64,000 nt of DNA, from positions 223,013 to 287,012 of the forward strand of contig NZ_BAAAPC010000006.1 of the NCBI RefSeq assembly GCF_039530945.1, written 5' to 3'. Numbering within the stretch: position 1 is the stretch's first letter; each line of letters opens with the position of its first letter. Both the position numbers and the translations under genes were made by a program. The notes under the pieces are model-generated. The model saw only the letters and a program-made list of their open reading frames with translations. It was not told where the DNA came from and did no database searches. The stretch comes from Nocardiopsis_C rhodophaea. Lineage in GTDB: Bacteria > Actinomycetota > Actinomycetes > Streptosporangiales > Streptosporangiaceae. Positions 19,732 to 28,226 of this stretch are shown here, piece after piece.

Positions 19732-21024
19732 ATGGTGCTCCAGTCCTATCGCCGGCTCTTCGCGCTCCCCCACGTCTCCTCCCTCCTGCTCTGGTCGTTG
19801 GCGTCCCGCCTGTACATGCCGGGCCAGCCGATCGCGATCACGTTCCTGGTCGCCGAGTGGACCGGGTCCTACACCAAGGCGGGGCTGATCCTCGGCCTGC
19901 TCATCGTGGGCACCGCTCTCGTCGCGCCGATCCGCGGGCGCATGGCCGATCGGGGCGCCGCCGATCGCATCGTCCTCGTCTGCGGGATCGTCTACGCCCT
20001 CGGGCTGACCCTGATCGCTGTGCTGCCCGCCCGCCTGTGGTGGGCGGCGGTCCCGATCGCGCTGGCCAGCGGGCTCTTCACTCCCCCGGCCAACCAGATC
20101 GTGCGCGCGATGTGGCCGCGCCTCACCACCGGCCGCGACCTCCGGGCCGTCTATGCGGCGGAGGCGACCACGCAGGAGCTGTTGTTCGTCTTCGGGCCTA
20201 TGCTCGCGGCGGGGGCGGTGGCGATGGCCAACGCGCGCGTGGCGCTTCTTCTCCTGGCGGCGACCGCGCTGACCGGCTCGCTCGGTTTCATGGTGGCACT
20301 GCGCCGCGCCGGGGTCGTCGAGGCGGTAGCGGGCTCCGGGGACGAGACCTCCCCCGCGCCGGGACCGCGCCTCTCGCTGCTGTGCTCTGGCTGGATGGCG
20401 CTGTTCCTGCCCATGATGCTCCTGGTGGTCGTCGGACTCATCGGCGTGGACCTGGTCATGGTCGCGTGGGCCAACGAGCGCAGCAGCCCCGGATTGGCCA
20501 TGGTGCTGGCCGGGGTCTGGGCGGCCGGTTCCCTGGTCGGGGGCCTGGTCGCGGGCGCTCTCCCCGGCACCCCTCACCTGTCCCGCCGGTTCTTCGGCGC
20601 CGCGGTGGGGGTCGTCCTGCTGGTGCCGTTCCTCCCGCCGCTGACACACCTGCCGACGCCGCTGCTGATCCTCCCCGTTCTGTTCGTCTCCGGCCTTGCC
20701 ATCGCCCCCACCCTGGCGGCGGTGATGGGGCGGCTCAGCGACATCGCCCCTCCGAACCGGCGGGCCGAGGCTTTCGGGTGGATGACCACGGCCCAGACCA
20801 CCGGGGCGGCGTCCGCCGCCCCGGTGATGGGGGCGCTCATGGACTGGAGCGGTGTGGCGGCAGGGGCCGCGGGGGCGGCCGTGGCGGTCGTCCTCGCCGC
20901 CGTGATCAGCCCGTTCATCCCCGCGCCCCACGGGGAGCGCGGGGAGCGGGACGGCGCGGCAGCCGCCGGCCGCGGCACGTCAGGACACGAGGGCGAGGTG
21001 GCCGGAGAGCCGGACGTGCGCTGA
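19732..21024 (+). CDS. MFS transporter
   Basis: A 430-residue membrane protein with about 12 hydrophobic segments and an MFS motif A variant, RGRMADRGAADR, between helices 2 and 3. The substrate is not identifiable. ATG 19732 precedes the first helix; no ribosome site is present, but CATAAT at 19723-19728 resembles a -10 box placed so that the transcript would begin at or near the start codon. It is divergent from malQ and converges on the amidase. Confidence 0.85.
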   Translation: MVLQSYRRLFALPHVSSLLLWSLASRLYMPGQPIAITFLVAEWTGSYTKAGLILGLLIVGTALVAPIRGRMADRGAADRIVLVCGIVYALGLTLIAVLPARLWWAAVPIALASGLFTPPANQIVRAMWPRLTTGRDLRAVYAAEATTQELLFVFGPMLAAGAVAMANARVALLLLAATALTGSLGFMVALRRAGVVEAVAGSGDETSPAPGPRLSLLCSGWMALFLPMMLLVVVGLIGVDLVMVAWANERSSPGLAMVLAGVWAAGSLVGGLVAGALPGTPHLSRRFFGAAVGVVLLVPFLPPLTHLPTPLLILPVLFVSGLAIAPTLAAVMGRLSDIAPPNRRAEAFGWMTTAQTTGAASAAPVMGALMDWSGVAAGAAGAAVAVVLAAVISPFIPAPHGERGERDGAAAAGRGTSGHEGEVAGEPDVR

Positions 21025-21112
21025 GCGGGCGCAGCGCGGGGACACCGCCCATGCCGCCCTCCCTCATCCCCCGGAGGGACGTGTGCGCCGCACTGGCGGT
21101 CGCGCCTTTCCC

Positions 21113-22537
21113 TCACTCGCGCCAGATCTGGGGCGTGCGCCCGGCCCACGGCCGCGCCGCCTCCAACTGCGCCGACAGCGAGAGCAGTGTCGGCTCGCCG
21201 CCCATCTGCCCGCTGAGCATGACGCCGATGGGCAGCTCCCGCTCGGTCCAGTACAGGGGGATGCTGACCGAGGGCTGGCCGGTGATGTTGAACATCGAGG
21301 TGAAGGGGGTAAACGCGGTCATGCGCGCGAACTCCTCGGCCGGGTCGGCGTCGAAGTGGCCGACCGGTACGGGGGGCAGCGCAAGCGTCGGGGTCAACAC
21401 GGCGTCGTAGGGGAGCATCCGCGGCAGGGCGGCGCGGACGCGCTGCTGCAGGCCGATGGCGGCCCGCGCGTAGTCGTACGCCGAGAGGGAGCGCGCCCGC
21501 TCGCGCAGCCAGCGGTTGATGGGCCGCAGGTGCTGTTCCCGCTCCGCGGGCACCGGAAGGGTCAGTGCCATGACCGCCCACACGGTGCTGAACAGGTCGA
21601 GCAGACCGGGGCCGAAGGGCGGGTCGATCTCCTCGACGTCGTGGCCGAGCTGCACGAGCAGCCGCGTCGCCGACTCGTAGGCGGCGATCACATCGGGGTG
21701 GACGTCGACGCCGGGGACCGCCGGCGCGCGGAACCGGGCGATGCGCAGCCGTCCGGGATCGCGCCGGGCGTGGTCGAGGAACGTCTCCCCTTCGGGGAGC
21801 GGCGGGGCGGTGTAGTAGTCACCGGGCAGGTTGACCGACATGACGTCGAGCAGCAGCGCGGCGTCGGCCACGGTCCGGGTGAGGGGGCCGGCGGTGGCCA
21901 GTCCGATGAGATCGGGCGCGAACGGTGCCGCGCTGATGCGGCCGCGTGTGGGCTTGAGCCCGAAGATCCCACACGCACTGGCGGGGATGCGGATCGAGCC
22001 GCCCCCGTCGCTGCCGTGGGCGACGGGGGCCAGCCCTCCGGCCACGGCGGCCGCGGCCCCGCCGCTCGACCCTCCGGCCGAGAGCGTGAGGTCCCACGGC
22101 GTGCGCGCGGGCGGGGCGACGTCGTTCTCCGTGTAGCAGGGCGAACCGAACTCGGGGGTGTTGGTCTTTCCGGGGAAGACCGCGCCCGCAGCACGGAGCT
22201 GGCCGACGACGGCTGCGTCGCCATCGGCCGTGTTGTCGGTGAAAGCCTGGGAACCGTAGGTGTGCCGGACTCCGGTGAGGGGGTCCAGGTCCTTGATCGG
22301 GACGGGCACGCCGAGCAGCGGGGGCAGGTTTTCGGGCGCGTCCTGGAGCACCCGCTTCTCCGCCTTCCGGGCCTGCTCCCTCGCCGATTCCTGAATGACC
22401 GTAATAAAGGCCCCGAGGCGCGTGTCGTGCCGGTCGATCCGCGCCAGGTAATGATCAGCGATCTCCGTCGGCGACAGCTCGCGGTTGCGAACGGCTCGGG
22501 CCAGCTCGATCGCCGTGAGGTCGTGCATCTCCGTCAT
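21113..22537 (-). CDS. Amidase-signature family hydrolase
   Basis: A 474-residue amidase-signature enzyme. The catalytic Lys is in PVPIKDLDPL, the glycine/serine loop with the cis-Ser is SAGGSSGGAAAA, and the nucleophile Ser is in GSDGGGSIRIPAS. It hydrolyses an amide; family members act on small amides, aryl amides or 6-aminohexanoate dimers, and the substrate here is unknown. It is not GatA: no gatB or gatC is adjacent. ATG 22537 gives the usual N terminus MTEMHDLTAIELARAV; the open frame runs further upstream without support. Confidence 0.88.
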   Translation of the reverse strand: MTEMHDLTAIELARAVRNRELSPTEIADHYLARIDRHDTRLGAFITVIQESAREQARKAEKRVLQDAPENLPPLLGVPVPIKDLDPLTGVRHTYGSQAFTDNTADGDAAVVGQLRAAGAVFPGKTNTPEFGSPCYTENDVAPPARTPWDLTLSAGGSSGGAAAAVAGGLAPVAHGSDGGGSIRIPASACGIFGLKPTRGRISAAPFAPDLIGLATAGPLTRTVADAALLLDVMSVNLPGDYYTAPPLPEGETFLDHARRDPGRLRIARFRAPAVPGVDVHPDVIAAYESATRLLVQLGHDVEEIDPPFGPGLLDLFSTVWAVMALTLPVPAEREQHLRPINRWLRERARSLSAYDYARAAIGLQQRVRAALPRMLPYDAVLTPTLALPPVPVGHFDADPAEEFARMTAFTPFTSMFNITGQPSVSIPLYWTERELPIGVMLSGQMGGEPTLLSLSAQLEAARPWAGRTPQIWRE

Positions 22538-22701
22538 GGGCTGAGCGTAGCGATACCGTGCCGGGAGCGGGACGACGGCTTCGGTGCGCGGAAGCGCACA
22601 CCTCTCTAGAGATGTCGCCGATAAAGAGTAAACATTCCCCGCCGCGCCTCCCTGAACACGTGAGAAACGCCTCGCCCCAGGGAAGAAAAGTGTGAGATTC
22701 A

Positions 22702-23550
22702 ATGGACTGTGACTCGCATCTGGATGGACCTACTCTTTCCTCTGTGGAATCGGCAACCAGAGTCAAAGAGGGCGAGCAGAGCCCGGGACCGACCTACGCG
22801 TCCCCCTTCGTCACATCCGACGGCAGTCGTTTTCGAAATTCCCCCGGCCTCAAAGACGTCGCGTCGAGAACATATGGCTCACTCCTGGCCGGGGAGTCGA
22901 CGAGACGATGGGCGATTCGTGGCGGCGCCGCTGTCGTGATCGGCTTGGCCGCCGGATTCCTCGTGTCCGAGTGGCGGATCGGCGTGACCATCGGTGCCGC
23001 CGCGCTCATCGGCATGATCGTCCATCACATGCGCCGCCAGTCCGAGGTGCCGCGATGGCGCACGCCTTCGGCCGCGCAGCGCAAGACCGAGGCCCAGCTC
23101 CGGGTGATGCAGAAAGTGGGCTACCGGGTCCTGCACGCCCGCGGCATCCCCGGCGGCAACGGGCAAATCGACCACTTCATCGTCGGCCGACGCGGCGCGT
23201 TCGCAATCGACTCCGAGTCGTGGGACAAGCGGCTTCCGCTCCGCAACAAGCTCGAAAAGCTCTACCACGGGCGGTTCTCCAAGAACGAGCGCATCGACGA
23301 GGCCCTGGAGGAGGCCCTGGTGGCCCAGCGGCTCATCAGCGAGGAGCTGGGCCGCGAGATCAGGGTGCGCGCGTCTCTGGCCATCTACGGACCGGGCATG
23401 CCATGGGACAGCCATCGGCTGCGCGGAGTCGACATCATCCAGGGAAACAAGGTGCGCAAGTGGCTGCGCACCGGAAAGGACCGCCTCACCGAGACCGAAA
23501 TCGAGGAGATCTACCAGGCGGCGCTCAAGGTCCTTCCGCAGCGCTACTGA
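22702..23550 (+). CDS. Membrane protein with NERD (nuclease-related) domain
   Basis: A 282-residue protein. A 65-residue polar N terminus is followed by two closely spaced helices (about 71-90 and 92-108), then a cytoplasmic NERD domain. The NERD core is GNGQIDHFIVGRRGAFAID, with the acidic residues and the following basic patch (RLPLRNKLEKLYHGRF). NERD domains resemble restriction-endonuclease-fold nucleases and are often membrane-tethered; their role is mostly undefined. A terminator overlaps its stop codon. It stands alone between an amidase and ilvD. Confidence 0.8.
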   Translation: MDCDSHLDGPTLSSVESATRVKEGEQSPGPTYASPFVTSDGSRFRNSPGLKDVASRTYGSLLAGESTRRWAIRGGAAVVIGLAAGFLVSEWRIGVTIGAAALIGMIVHHMRRQSEVPRWRTPSAAQRKTEAQLRVMQKVGYRVLHARGIPGGNGQIDHFIVGRRGAFAIDSESWDKRLPLRNKLEKLYHGRFSKNERIDEALEEALVAQRLISEELGREIRVRASLAIYGPGMPWDSHRLRGVDIIQGNKVRKWLRTGKDRLTETEIEEIYQAALKVLPQRY

Positions 23551-23584
23551 GGGGGCCTCTCCCACCGGGAGGCCCCCTCAGTAG
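23544..23584. terminator. Terminator overlapping the NERD gene stop codon
   Basis: Arms 23544-23559 and 23569-23584 are 16-bp perfect complements with a 9-nt loop; the TGA stop (23548-23550) lies inside the left arm. It is the first of two hairpins in the 335-bp gap before ilvD. Confidence 0.85.
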
Positions 23585-23632
23585 CGCCCCTGAGCAGCCT
23601 CAACAGGCCCGATCCCCTGGCCCTGGTCGGGC

Positions 23633-23665
23633 GGAGAGGGGCGGCGCAAAGCGCCGCCCCTCTCC
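23633..23665. terminator. Second tandem terminator hairpin
   Basis: GGAGAGGGGCGGCGC (23633-23647) and its perfect complement (23651-23665) form a 15-bp stem with loop AAA, followed by CTTAT. With the hairpin at 23544-23584 it insulates ilvD from upstream transcription. The remaining 23666-23885 has no further gene. Confidence 0.8.
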
Positions 23666-23885
23666 CTTATGCCCCGCGTTTCCCGCCTGATTTCTCCCGC
23701 CTGCCCCCACGCACGAACCTCGCCCCCCACGGCCCCCGCAAGCGGCCCAGCCCCGCCCTTCCAGGAGCTCCACCCACGCCTCGTCTCATAATCCGGACAC
23801 CAAATCTTCAAAAACGAGACGCGAGCACTGCTCACGCGCGGCTACTATCAATGGGAAGCACTCGTATCGACGGGAGTCTCACCCC

Positions 23886-25745
23886 ATGCCCGCGCTTCGC
23901 TCACGCACGGTCACCCACGGCAGGAACATGGCCGGTGCACGCGCTCTCATGCGCGCGACCGGCGTCGAACGTGAAGACTTCGGCAAGCCCATCGTGGCCA
24001 TCGCCAACAGCTTCACCCAGTTCGTGCCGGGCCACGTCCACCTCCGCGAGGTGGCCGACGTCGTGGCGGGCGCCGTACGCGAGGCCGGCGGCGTCCCCCG
24101 CGAGTTCAACACCATCGCCGTGGACGACGGCATCGCCATGGGCCACGGCGGGATGCTCTACTCGCTGCCCAGCCGCGAGCTGATCGCCGACGCCGTCGAG
24201 TACATGGTCAACGCCCACTGCGCCGACGCGCTGGTGTGCGTGTCCAACTGCGACAAGATCACCCCCGGCATGCTGCTGGCGGCCATGCGGCTGAACATCC
24301 CCACGGTGTTCGTCTCCGGCGGTCCGATGGAGGCGGGCAAGGTGACGGTCGTCGACGGCACCGCCACCAAGGTCCGCAAGCTCGACCTGATCAACCCGAT
24401 GGTCGCCTCCGCCGACGAGAGCGTCTCGCAGGCCGAGCTCGACGAGATGGAAGAGGCCGCCTGCCCCACGTGCGGCTCCTGCTCGGGCATGTTCACGGCC
24501 AACTCGATGAACTGCCTCACCGAGGCCATCGGCCTGGCGCTTCCCGGCAACGGCACGGTGCTGGCCACACACGTCGCCCGCAAGCGCCTGTACGAGGACG
24601 CCGGCCGCGTGGTCGTCGACGCCGCGCGGCGCTACTACCAGGAGGACGACTCCTCGGTGCTCCCGCTGTCTATCGCCACACCGGAGGCGTTCGGCAACGC
24701 GATGGCCCTCGACGTCGCGATGGGCGGCTCGACCAACACCATCCTGCACCTGCTGGCCGCCGCCACCGAGGCGGGCGTGGACTTCGGCCTGCCCGAGATC
24801 GACGCGCTCTCCCGGCGCGTGCCGTGCCTGTGCAAGGTCGCGCCGAACACGGAGAAGTACCACATCGAGGACGTCCACCGGGCGGGCGGCATCCCGGCCA
24901 TCCTCGGCGAACTCGCACGCGGCGGGCTGCTCGACACCTCACTGCCCACCGTGCACGGCCGCACCATCGGCGAGTTCATCGCCGACTGGGACCTCGTCTC
25001 CGGCAGCACACTGCCCGAGGCCGTAGAGCTGTTCCACGCCGCCCCGGGCGGCAAGCGCACCACCAAGGCCTACTCCCAGGACGTCCGCTGGGACACCCTG
25101 GACACCGACCGGGAGAACGGCTGCATCCGCGCCGTGGACCACGCCTACACCGCCGACGGCGGGCTGGCGGTCCTCTTCGGCAACCTCGCCCCCGACGGCG
25201 CCATCGTCAAGACGGCCGGGGTCGAGGAGGAGCTGTGGACGTTCAGCGGCCCGGCCAAGGTCTTCGAGAGCCAAGAGGACGCCGTTGACGGCATCCTCGG
25301 CAAGCGCGTCGAGCCGGGTGACGTCGTCGTCATCCGCTACGAGGGTCCCAAGGGCGGCCCCGGCATGCAGGAGATGCTCTACCCGACGAGCTTCCTCAAG
25401 GGCCGCGGCCTGGGCAAGGCCTGCGCCCTGATCACCGACGGCCGGTTCTCCGGGGGCACCTCGGGCCTGTCCATCGGCCACGCCTCCCCGGAGGCGGCCT
25501 CCGGCGGCGACATCGCCCTGGTAGAGGATGGCGACACCATCAGCATCGACATCCCCAACCGCGGCATCACCCTGGAGGTCCCCTCCGAGGAACTCGACGC
25601 CCGCCGTGAGCGCCTCCTCAAGGAACTGGGCCGCTTCCGCCCCAAGGACCGCCAGCGCTCGGTCACCCCGGCCCTGCGCGCCTACGCCGCCATGGCCACC
25701 TCGGCCTCCACAGGCGCCGCCCGCGACGTCAGCCAGGTGGAATGA
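23886..25745 (+). CDS. ilvD: Dihydroxy-acid dehydratase
   Basis: A 619-residue IlvD. It converts 2,3-dihydroxy-isovalerate and the isoleucine-pathway analogue to 2-keto acids in branched-chain amino acid synthesis. Iron-sulphur ligands are visible in SNCDKITPGML and CPTCGSCSGMF. The C-terminal family signature is TDGRFSGGTSGLSIGHASPE. ATG 23886 gives the canonical start MPALRSRTVTHGRNMAGARA, with GGGAG about 10 nt upstream. Other ilv genes are not in the window. It converges on the MarR gene through the hairpin at 25781-25823. Confidence 0.96.
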   Translation: MPALRSRTVTHGRNMAGARALMRATGVEREDFGKPIVAIANSFTQFVPGHVHLREVADVVAGAVREAGGVPREFNTIAVDDGIAMGHGGMLYSLPSRELIADAVEYMVNAHCADALVCVSNCDKITPGMLLAAMRLNIPTVFVSGGPMEAGKVTVVDGTATKVRKLDLINPMVASADESVSQAELDEMEEAACPTCGSCSGMFTANSMNCLTEAIGLALPGNGTVLATHVARKRLYEDAGRVVVDAARRYYQEDDSSVLPLSIATPEAFGNAMALDVAMGGSTNTILHLLAAATEAGVDFGLPEIDALSRRVPCLCKVAPNTEKYHIEDVHRAGGIPAILGELARGGLLDTSLPTVHGRTIGEFIADWDLVSGSTLPEAVELFHAAPGGKRTTKAYSQDVRWDTLDTDRENGCIRAVDHAYTADGGLAVLFGNLAPDGAIVKTAGVEEELWTFSGPAKVFESQEDAVDGILGKRVEPGDVVVIRYEGPKGGPGMQEMLYPTSFLKGRGLGKACALITDGRFSGGTSGLSIGHASPEAASGGDIALVEDGDTISIDIPNRGITLEVPSEELDARRERLLKELGRFRPKDRQRSVTPALRAYAAMATSASTGAARDVSQVE

Positions 25746-25778
25746 GTCCCACGGCTCACCGACCGTTCGCCTGACTCA

Positions 25779-26399
25779 TCAGCGCCCCACCGCACCGGAT
25801 CCATCCGCGCGCGGTGGGGCGCTTCTCGTCCGTTCGGCGCCGCGCGCGGTGAGATCGGCCAGGAGGACGCGCAGCAGGTCCGCGAGGTGCTCACGCTGGT
25901 CGGCGGTAAGGCCGTCGAGCAGGGTTTCCTCATGACGCAGCAGGTCATCGACGGTCCGCTCAATGAGGGCGTGCCCCTCAGGGGTGAGTTCGACGGTCGT
26001 GCTGCGCCCGTCCGGCCCTCCCTTGAACCGGCGGACCAGCCCCTGCTCCTCTGCGCGGGCCACACGCAGCGAAACCGCTCCGGGGCTGACGAGCGCCGCG
26101 CGGGCGATCTGGGTGGGGGTCAGCCGGTAGGGCGGGCCGGAGCGACGCAGGGTGCTGAGCAGGTCGCGGGTGGCGGAGTCCATACCCAGACGAGCCATGG
26201 TGCGCCTGCGGTCGTCGTCGAGCAGCTTGGCCACCTGCCAGATGCGGGTGATGACCCCGATGGAGCCAACGGGGGTGCCCGGCCGTTCGCGCAGCCATGC
26301 CTGCTGGATGCGGTCAACCGCGTCCTCAGCGGGCTCAACGGCGTTTCCCAACAGGGGCGCCGGTTGGTCCTCATCCCGGTGCGGGGGTTCGGCGTTCAT
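25779..26399 (-). CDS. MarR-family transcriptional regulator
   Basis: A 206-residue winged-helix protein. The DNA-binding region is TPTQIARAALVSPGAVSLRV followed by the wing EEQGLVRRFKGGPDGRSTTVEL, typical MarR. It is transcribed divergently from an SDR gene, with 50 bp between starts that contain two near-identical operator-like repeats, so it very probably represses both. The last few codons lie inside a terminator hairpin shared with ilvD. The N-terminal ~40 residues are an uncharacterised polar extension. Confidence 0.88.
   Translation of the reverse strand: MNAEPPHRDEDQPAPLLGNAVEPAEDAVDRIQQAWLRERPGTPVGSIGVITRIWQVAKLLDDDRRRTMARLGMDSATRDLLSTLRRSGPPYRLTPTQIARAALVSPGAVSLRVARAEEQGLVRRFKGGPDGRSTTVELTPEGHALIERTVDDLLRHEETLLDGLTADQREHLADLLRVLLADLTARGAERTRSAPPRADGSGAVGR
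25781..25823. terminator. Bidirectional terminator inside the 3' end of the MarR gene
   Basis: AGCGCCCCACCGC (25781-25793) and its perfect complement (25811-25823) form a 13-bp stem with a 17-nt loop, 36 bp after the ilvD stop. The hairpin occupies the final codons of the convergent MarR gene, so one sequence both codes and terminates. Confidence 0.75.
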
Positions 26400-26406
26400 A
26401 GTGATA

Positions 26407-26440
26407 CTTTACCGCTAAAGCATCTATTTCATCGCTAAAG
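26407..26440. promoter_or_regulatory. Two tandem MarR operator candidates
   Basis: CTTTACCGCTAAAG (26407-26420) and TTTCATCGCTAAAG (26427-26440) match at 11 of 14 positions and lie exactly 20 bp apart, about two helical turns. The first is a clear palindrome (CTTTA-N4-TAAAG). The second overlaps the ribosome site AAAGGAG of the SDR gene. Binding by the divergent MarR protein is inferred. Confidence 0.65.
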
Positions 26441-26449
26441 GAGATTTGC

Positions 26450-27211
26450 GTGAGACGTGTCGTGGTGTCCGGCGGCGGAACCGGCATCGGCCTGGCGGTA
26501 GCGGAGCGCTTCGCGTCCTCCGGAGCCCAGGTGACGATCCTCGGCCGACGCGAGGCGGTGCTTCGGCGGGCCGCCGGGCGGATCGGTGCCGAGCCGGTGG
26601 TCTGCGATGTGACCGACCCGGCCGCGGTGGCCGCGGCCCTGCCGCACCTGCCGGACACAGTCGATGTCGTGGTCAACAACGCGGGCGGCAACACCGGCTT
26701 CGACGAGCCACAGCAGACGAACGGGGGCACCGGCGCGGCCGGCGGAACGCCCCCTACCGGAGAGGGACTGGCGGAACTGGCGGCGAGCTGGCGGCGGAAC
26801 ATCGACGCGAACCTGATCTCGGCGGTCCTACTTACGGCGGCTCTGCGTCCCCGGCTGGCCTCCGCCGGGCGCGTGGTCACCCTCGGCTCCATCGCCGCAC
26901 GGACGGGGGCCGCCTCCTACGGAGCGGCCAAGGCCGCTATCGAGGCCTGGACGATCGACCTCGCTGGGGAACTGGGGCCCCGGGGGATCACGGCCAACGT
27001 GGTGTCCCCCGGGCTGATCTCCGGAACCGAGTTCTTCAAGGGCCACCTCAGCGGGGAGCGCGAGGAGCGCCTCGTCGCCGCCACCGCCACCGGTCGTCCT
27101 GGCACCACCGGCGATGTCGCCGCTCTGGTCACCTTCCTGGCGTCTCCCGAAGCGGGGCACATCACCGGCCAGGTGCTGCACGTCAACGGCGGTGCCTACC
27201 TCGGTCGGTGA
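26450..27211 (+). CDS. Short-chain dehydrogenase/reductase
   Basis: A 253-residue classical SDR. The cofactor motif is SGGGTGIG at the N terminus, followed by VVNNAGGN. The catalytic Ser and Tyr-x-x-x-Lys are in LGSIAARTGAASYGAAKAAIE. The C-terminal GHITGQVLHVNGG is usual. An Asn/Gly/Thr-rich insert (about residues 87-105) is slightly unusual. GTG 26450 has AAGGAG 7 nt upstream. It is likely derepressed when the divergent MarR regulator binds its ligand; the substrate is unknown. Confidence 0.9.
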   Translation: MRRVVVSGGGTGIGLAVAERFASSGAQVTILGRREAVLRRAAGRIGAEPVVCDVTDPAAVAAALPHLPDTVDVVVNNAGGNTGFDEPQQTNGGTGAAGGTPPTGEGLAELAASWRRNIDANLISAVLLTAALRPRLASAGRVVTLGSIAARTGAASYGAAKAAIEAWTIDLAGELGPRGITANVVSPGLISGTEFFKGHLSGEREERLVAATATGRPGTTGDVAALVTFLASPEAGHITGQVLHVNGGAYLGR

Positions 27212-27254
27212 CCCGGGCACCCCAGGTGACCCGATAACCCGCCCCCGGGCGCAC

Positions 27255-27308
27255 GCCGACAGTACCCACGACCGGACCGGATGCTCATCGGTCGTGGGCG
27301 CTGTCGGC
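27255..27308. terminator. Bidirectional terminator between SDR and HNH genes
   Basis: GCCGACAG plus CCCACGACCG (27255-27262, 27265-27274) pair with CGGTCGTGGG and CTGTCGGC (27289-27298, 27301-27308): 18 bp in all with a small 2x2 internal loop and a 14-nt apical loop. It lies between convergent genes. Confidence 0.8.
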
Positions 27309-27365
27309 TGTGGCGGCTCTGGGGCGTTTCTCGGGTTGGTATTGTTCGGCTCGCCGATGGGGCCG

Positions 27366-27911
27366 CTAGGCCGCCATTCTCGCCATGTACGGGGCCCATT
27401 GGGGGTCGCCGTGGTGTTCGCCGTTGATGAGCCGCCAGTGCAGGCCCCTGGGAACTGCGGGGGTCACGTTGAGTTTCCAGCCCAGCTCGTCGAGGAGGCG
27501 GTCGGCTTTGCGGTGGTTACACGGTTTGCACGACGCCACGACGTTCTCCCAGACGTGGGCGCCACCGCGGCTGCGCGGGATGACATGGTCGATGGTTTCG
27601 GCCCGCTTCCCGCAGTAGGCGCAGTGGTGCCCGTCCCGACGCATGAGCGCCGCGCGGGTGAGGGGGACGCGTCTCCGGTAGGGGACGCGGATGTAGCGCC
27701 GAAGTCGGATCACCGACGGCACCGACAGTGCCGTGGTCGCCGAGTGCAGGACGGCGCCTCCAGTGTCGCCGTGCACGACTTCGGCTTTTTCCCGCAACAC
27801 CAGAAGTATCGCTCGCCGCAACGGTAGGGTCGTCAAAGGTTCGTAACTCGCGTTGAGAAGCAGCACGTGGCGGTGGACTGGGCCGCCCTCCGTACCGCGT
27901 GCGGTGCTCAT
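27366..27911 (-). CDS. HNH endonuclease
   Basis: A 181-residue HNH protein of the type widespread in actinobacteria. The N-terminal half starts HVLLLNASYEPL. The HNH core is HHCAYCGKRAETIDHVIPRS, then WENVVASCKPCNHRKADR; paired CxxC motifs would bind structural zinc. The C terminus is PQWAPYMARMAA. Such proteins are predicted nucleases but their cellular role is largely unknown. ATG 27911 was chosen because GGAG is 5 nt upstream; the frame extends to 28076 without good support. The 315-bp gap to the divergent peptidase gene (27912-28226) shows no other gene. Confidence 0.85.
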   Translation of the reverse strand: MSTARGTEGGPVHRHVLLLNASYEPLTTLPLRRAILLVLREKAEVVHGDTGGAVLHSATTALSVPSVIRLRRYIRVPYRRRVPLTRAALMRRDGHHCAYCGKRAETIDHVIPRSRGGAHVWENVVASCKPCNHRKADRLLDELGWKLNVTPAVPRGLHWRLINGEHHGDPQWAPYMARMAA

Positions 27912-28226
27912 CGCGTCTCCGGTGCCGGTGCGCCGACCGGCCAGTTGCCTGTCTCTTCCCCGGCCAGCCGATCGGCCAGCCAGGAAGCCTCCCTGTGAAC
28001 CGGTCGGGTGACCGGTACTGTTCTCGTTTCCACACGGACCTCCCGTGGGTGGTTCCCGCCGAGTAACGTCCCGCATTCAGTTTGCTTGCTCGACGTGCTT
28101 CACCGCCACCCCAATTACCGTGAGCCAGGGAAAACCTCAGAGAAACTCGCCTCCAGGTGAGGCGGTGGAATTCCCTCGGTGAACCACGCCTGAACCGGGG
28201 AGAGCCGGTGTGGATAGAGTGCGGTC

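Noticed and set aside
27912..28076. N-terminal extension of the HNH endonuclease
   Set aside because: ATG 27911 has a good ribosome site; the extension is Gly/Arg low-complexity without one.
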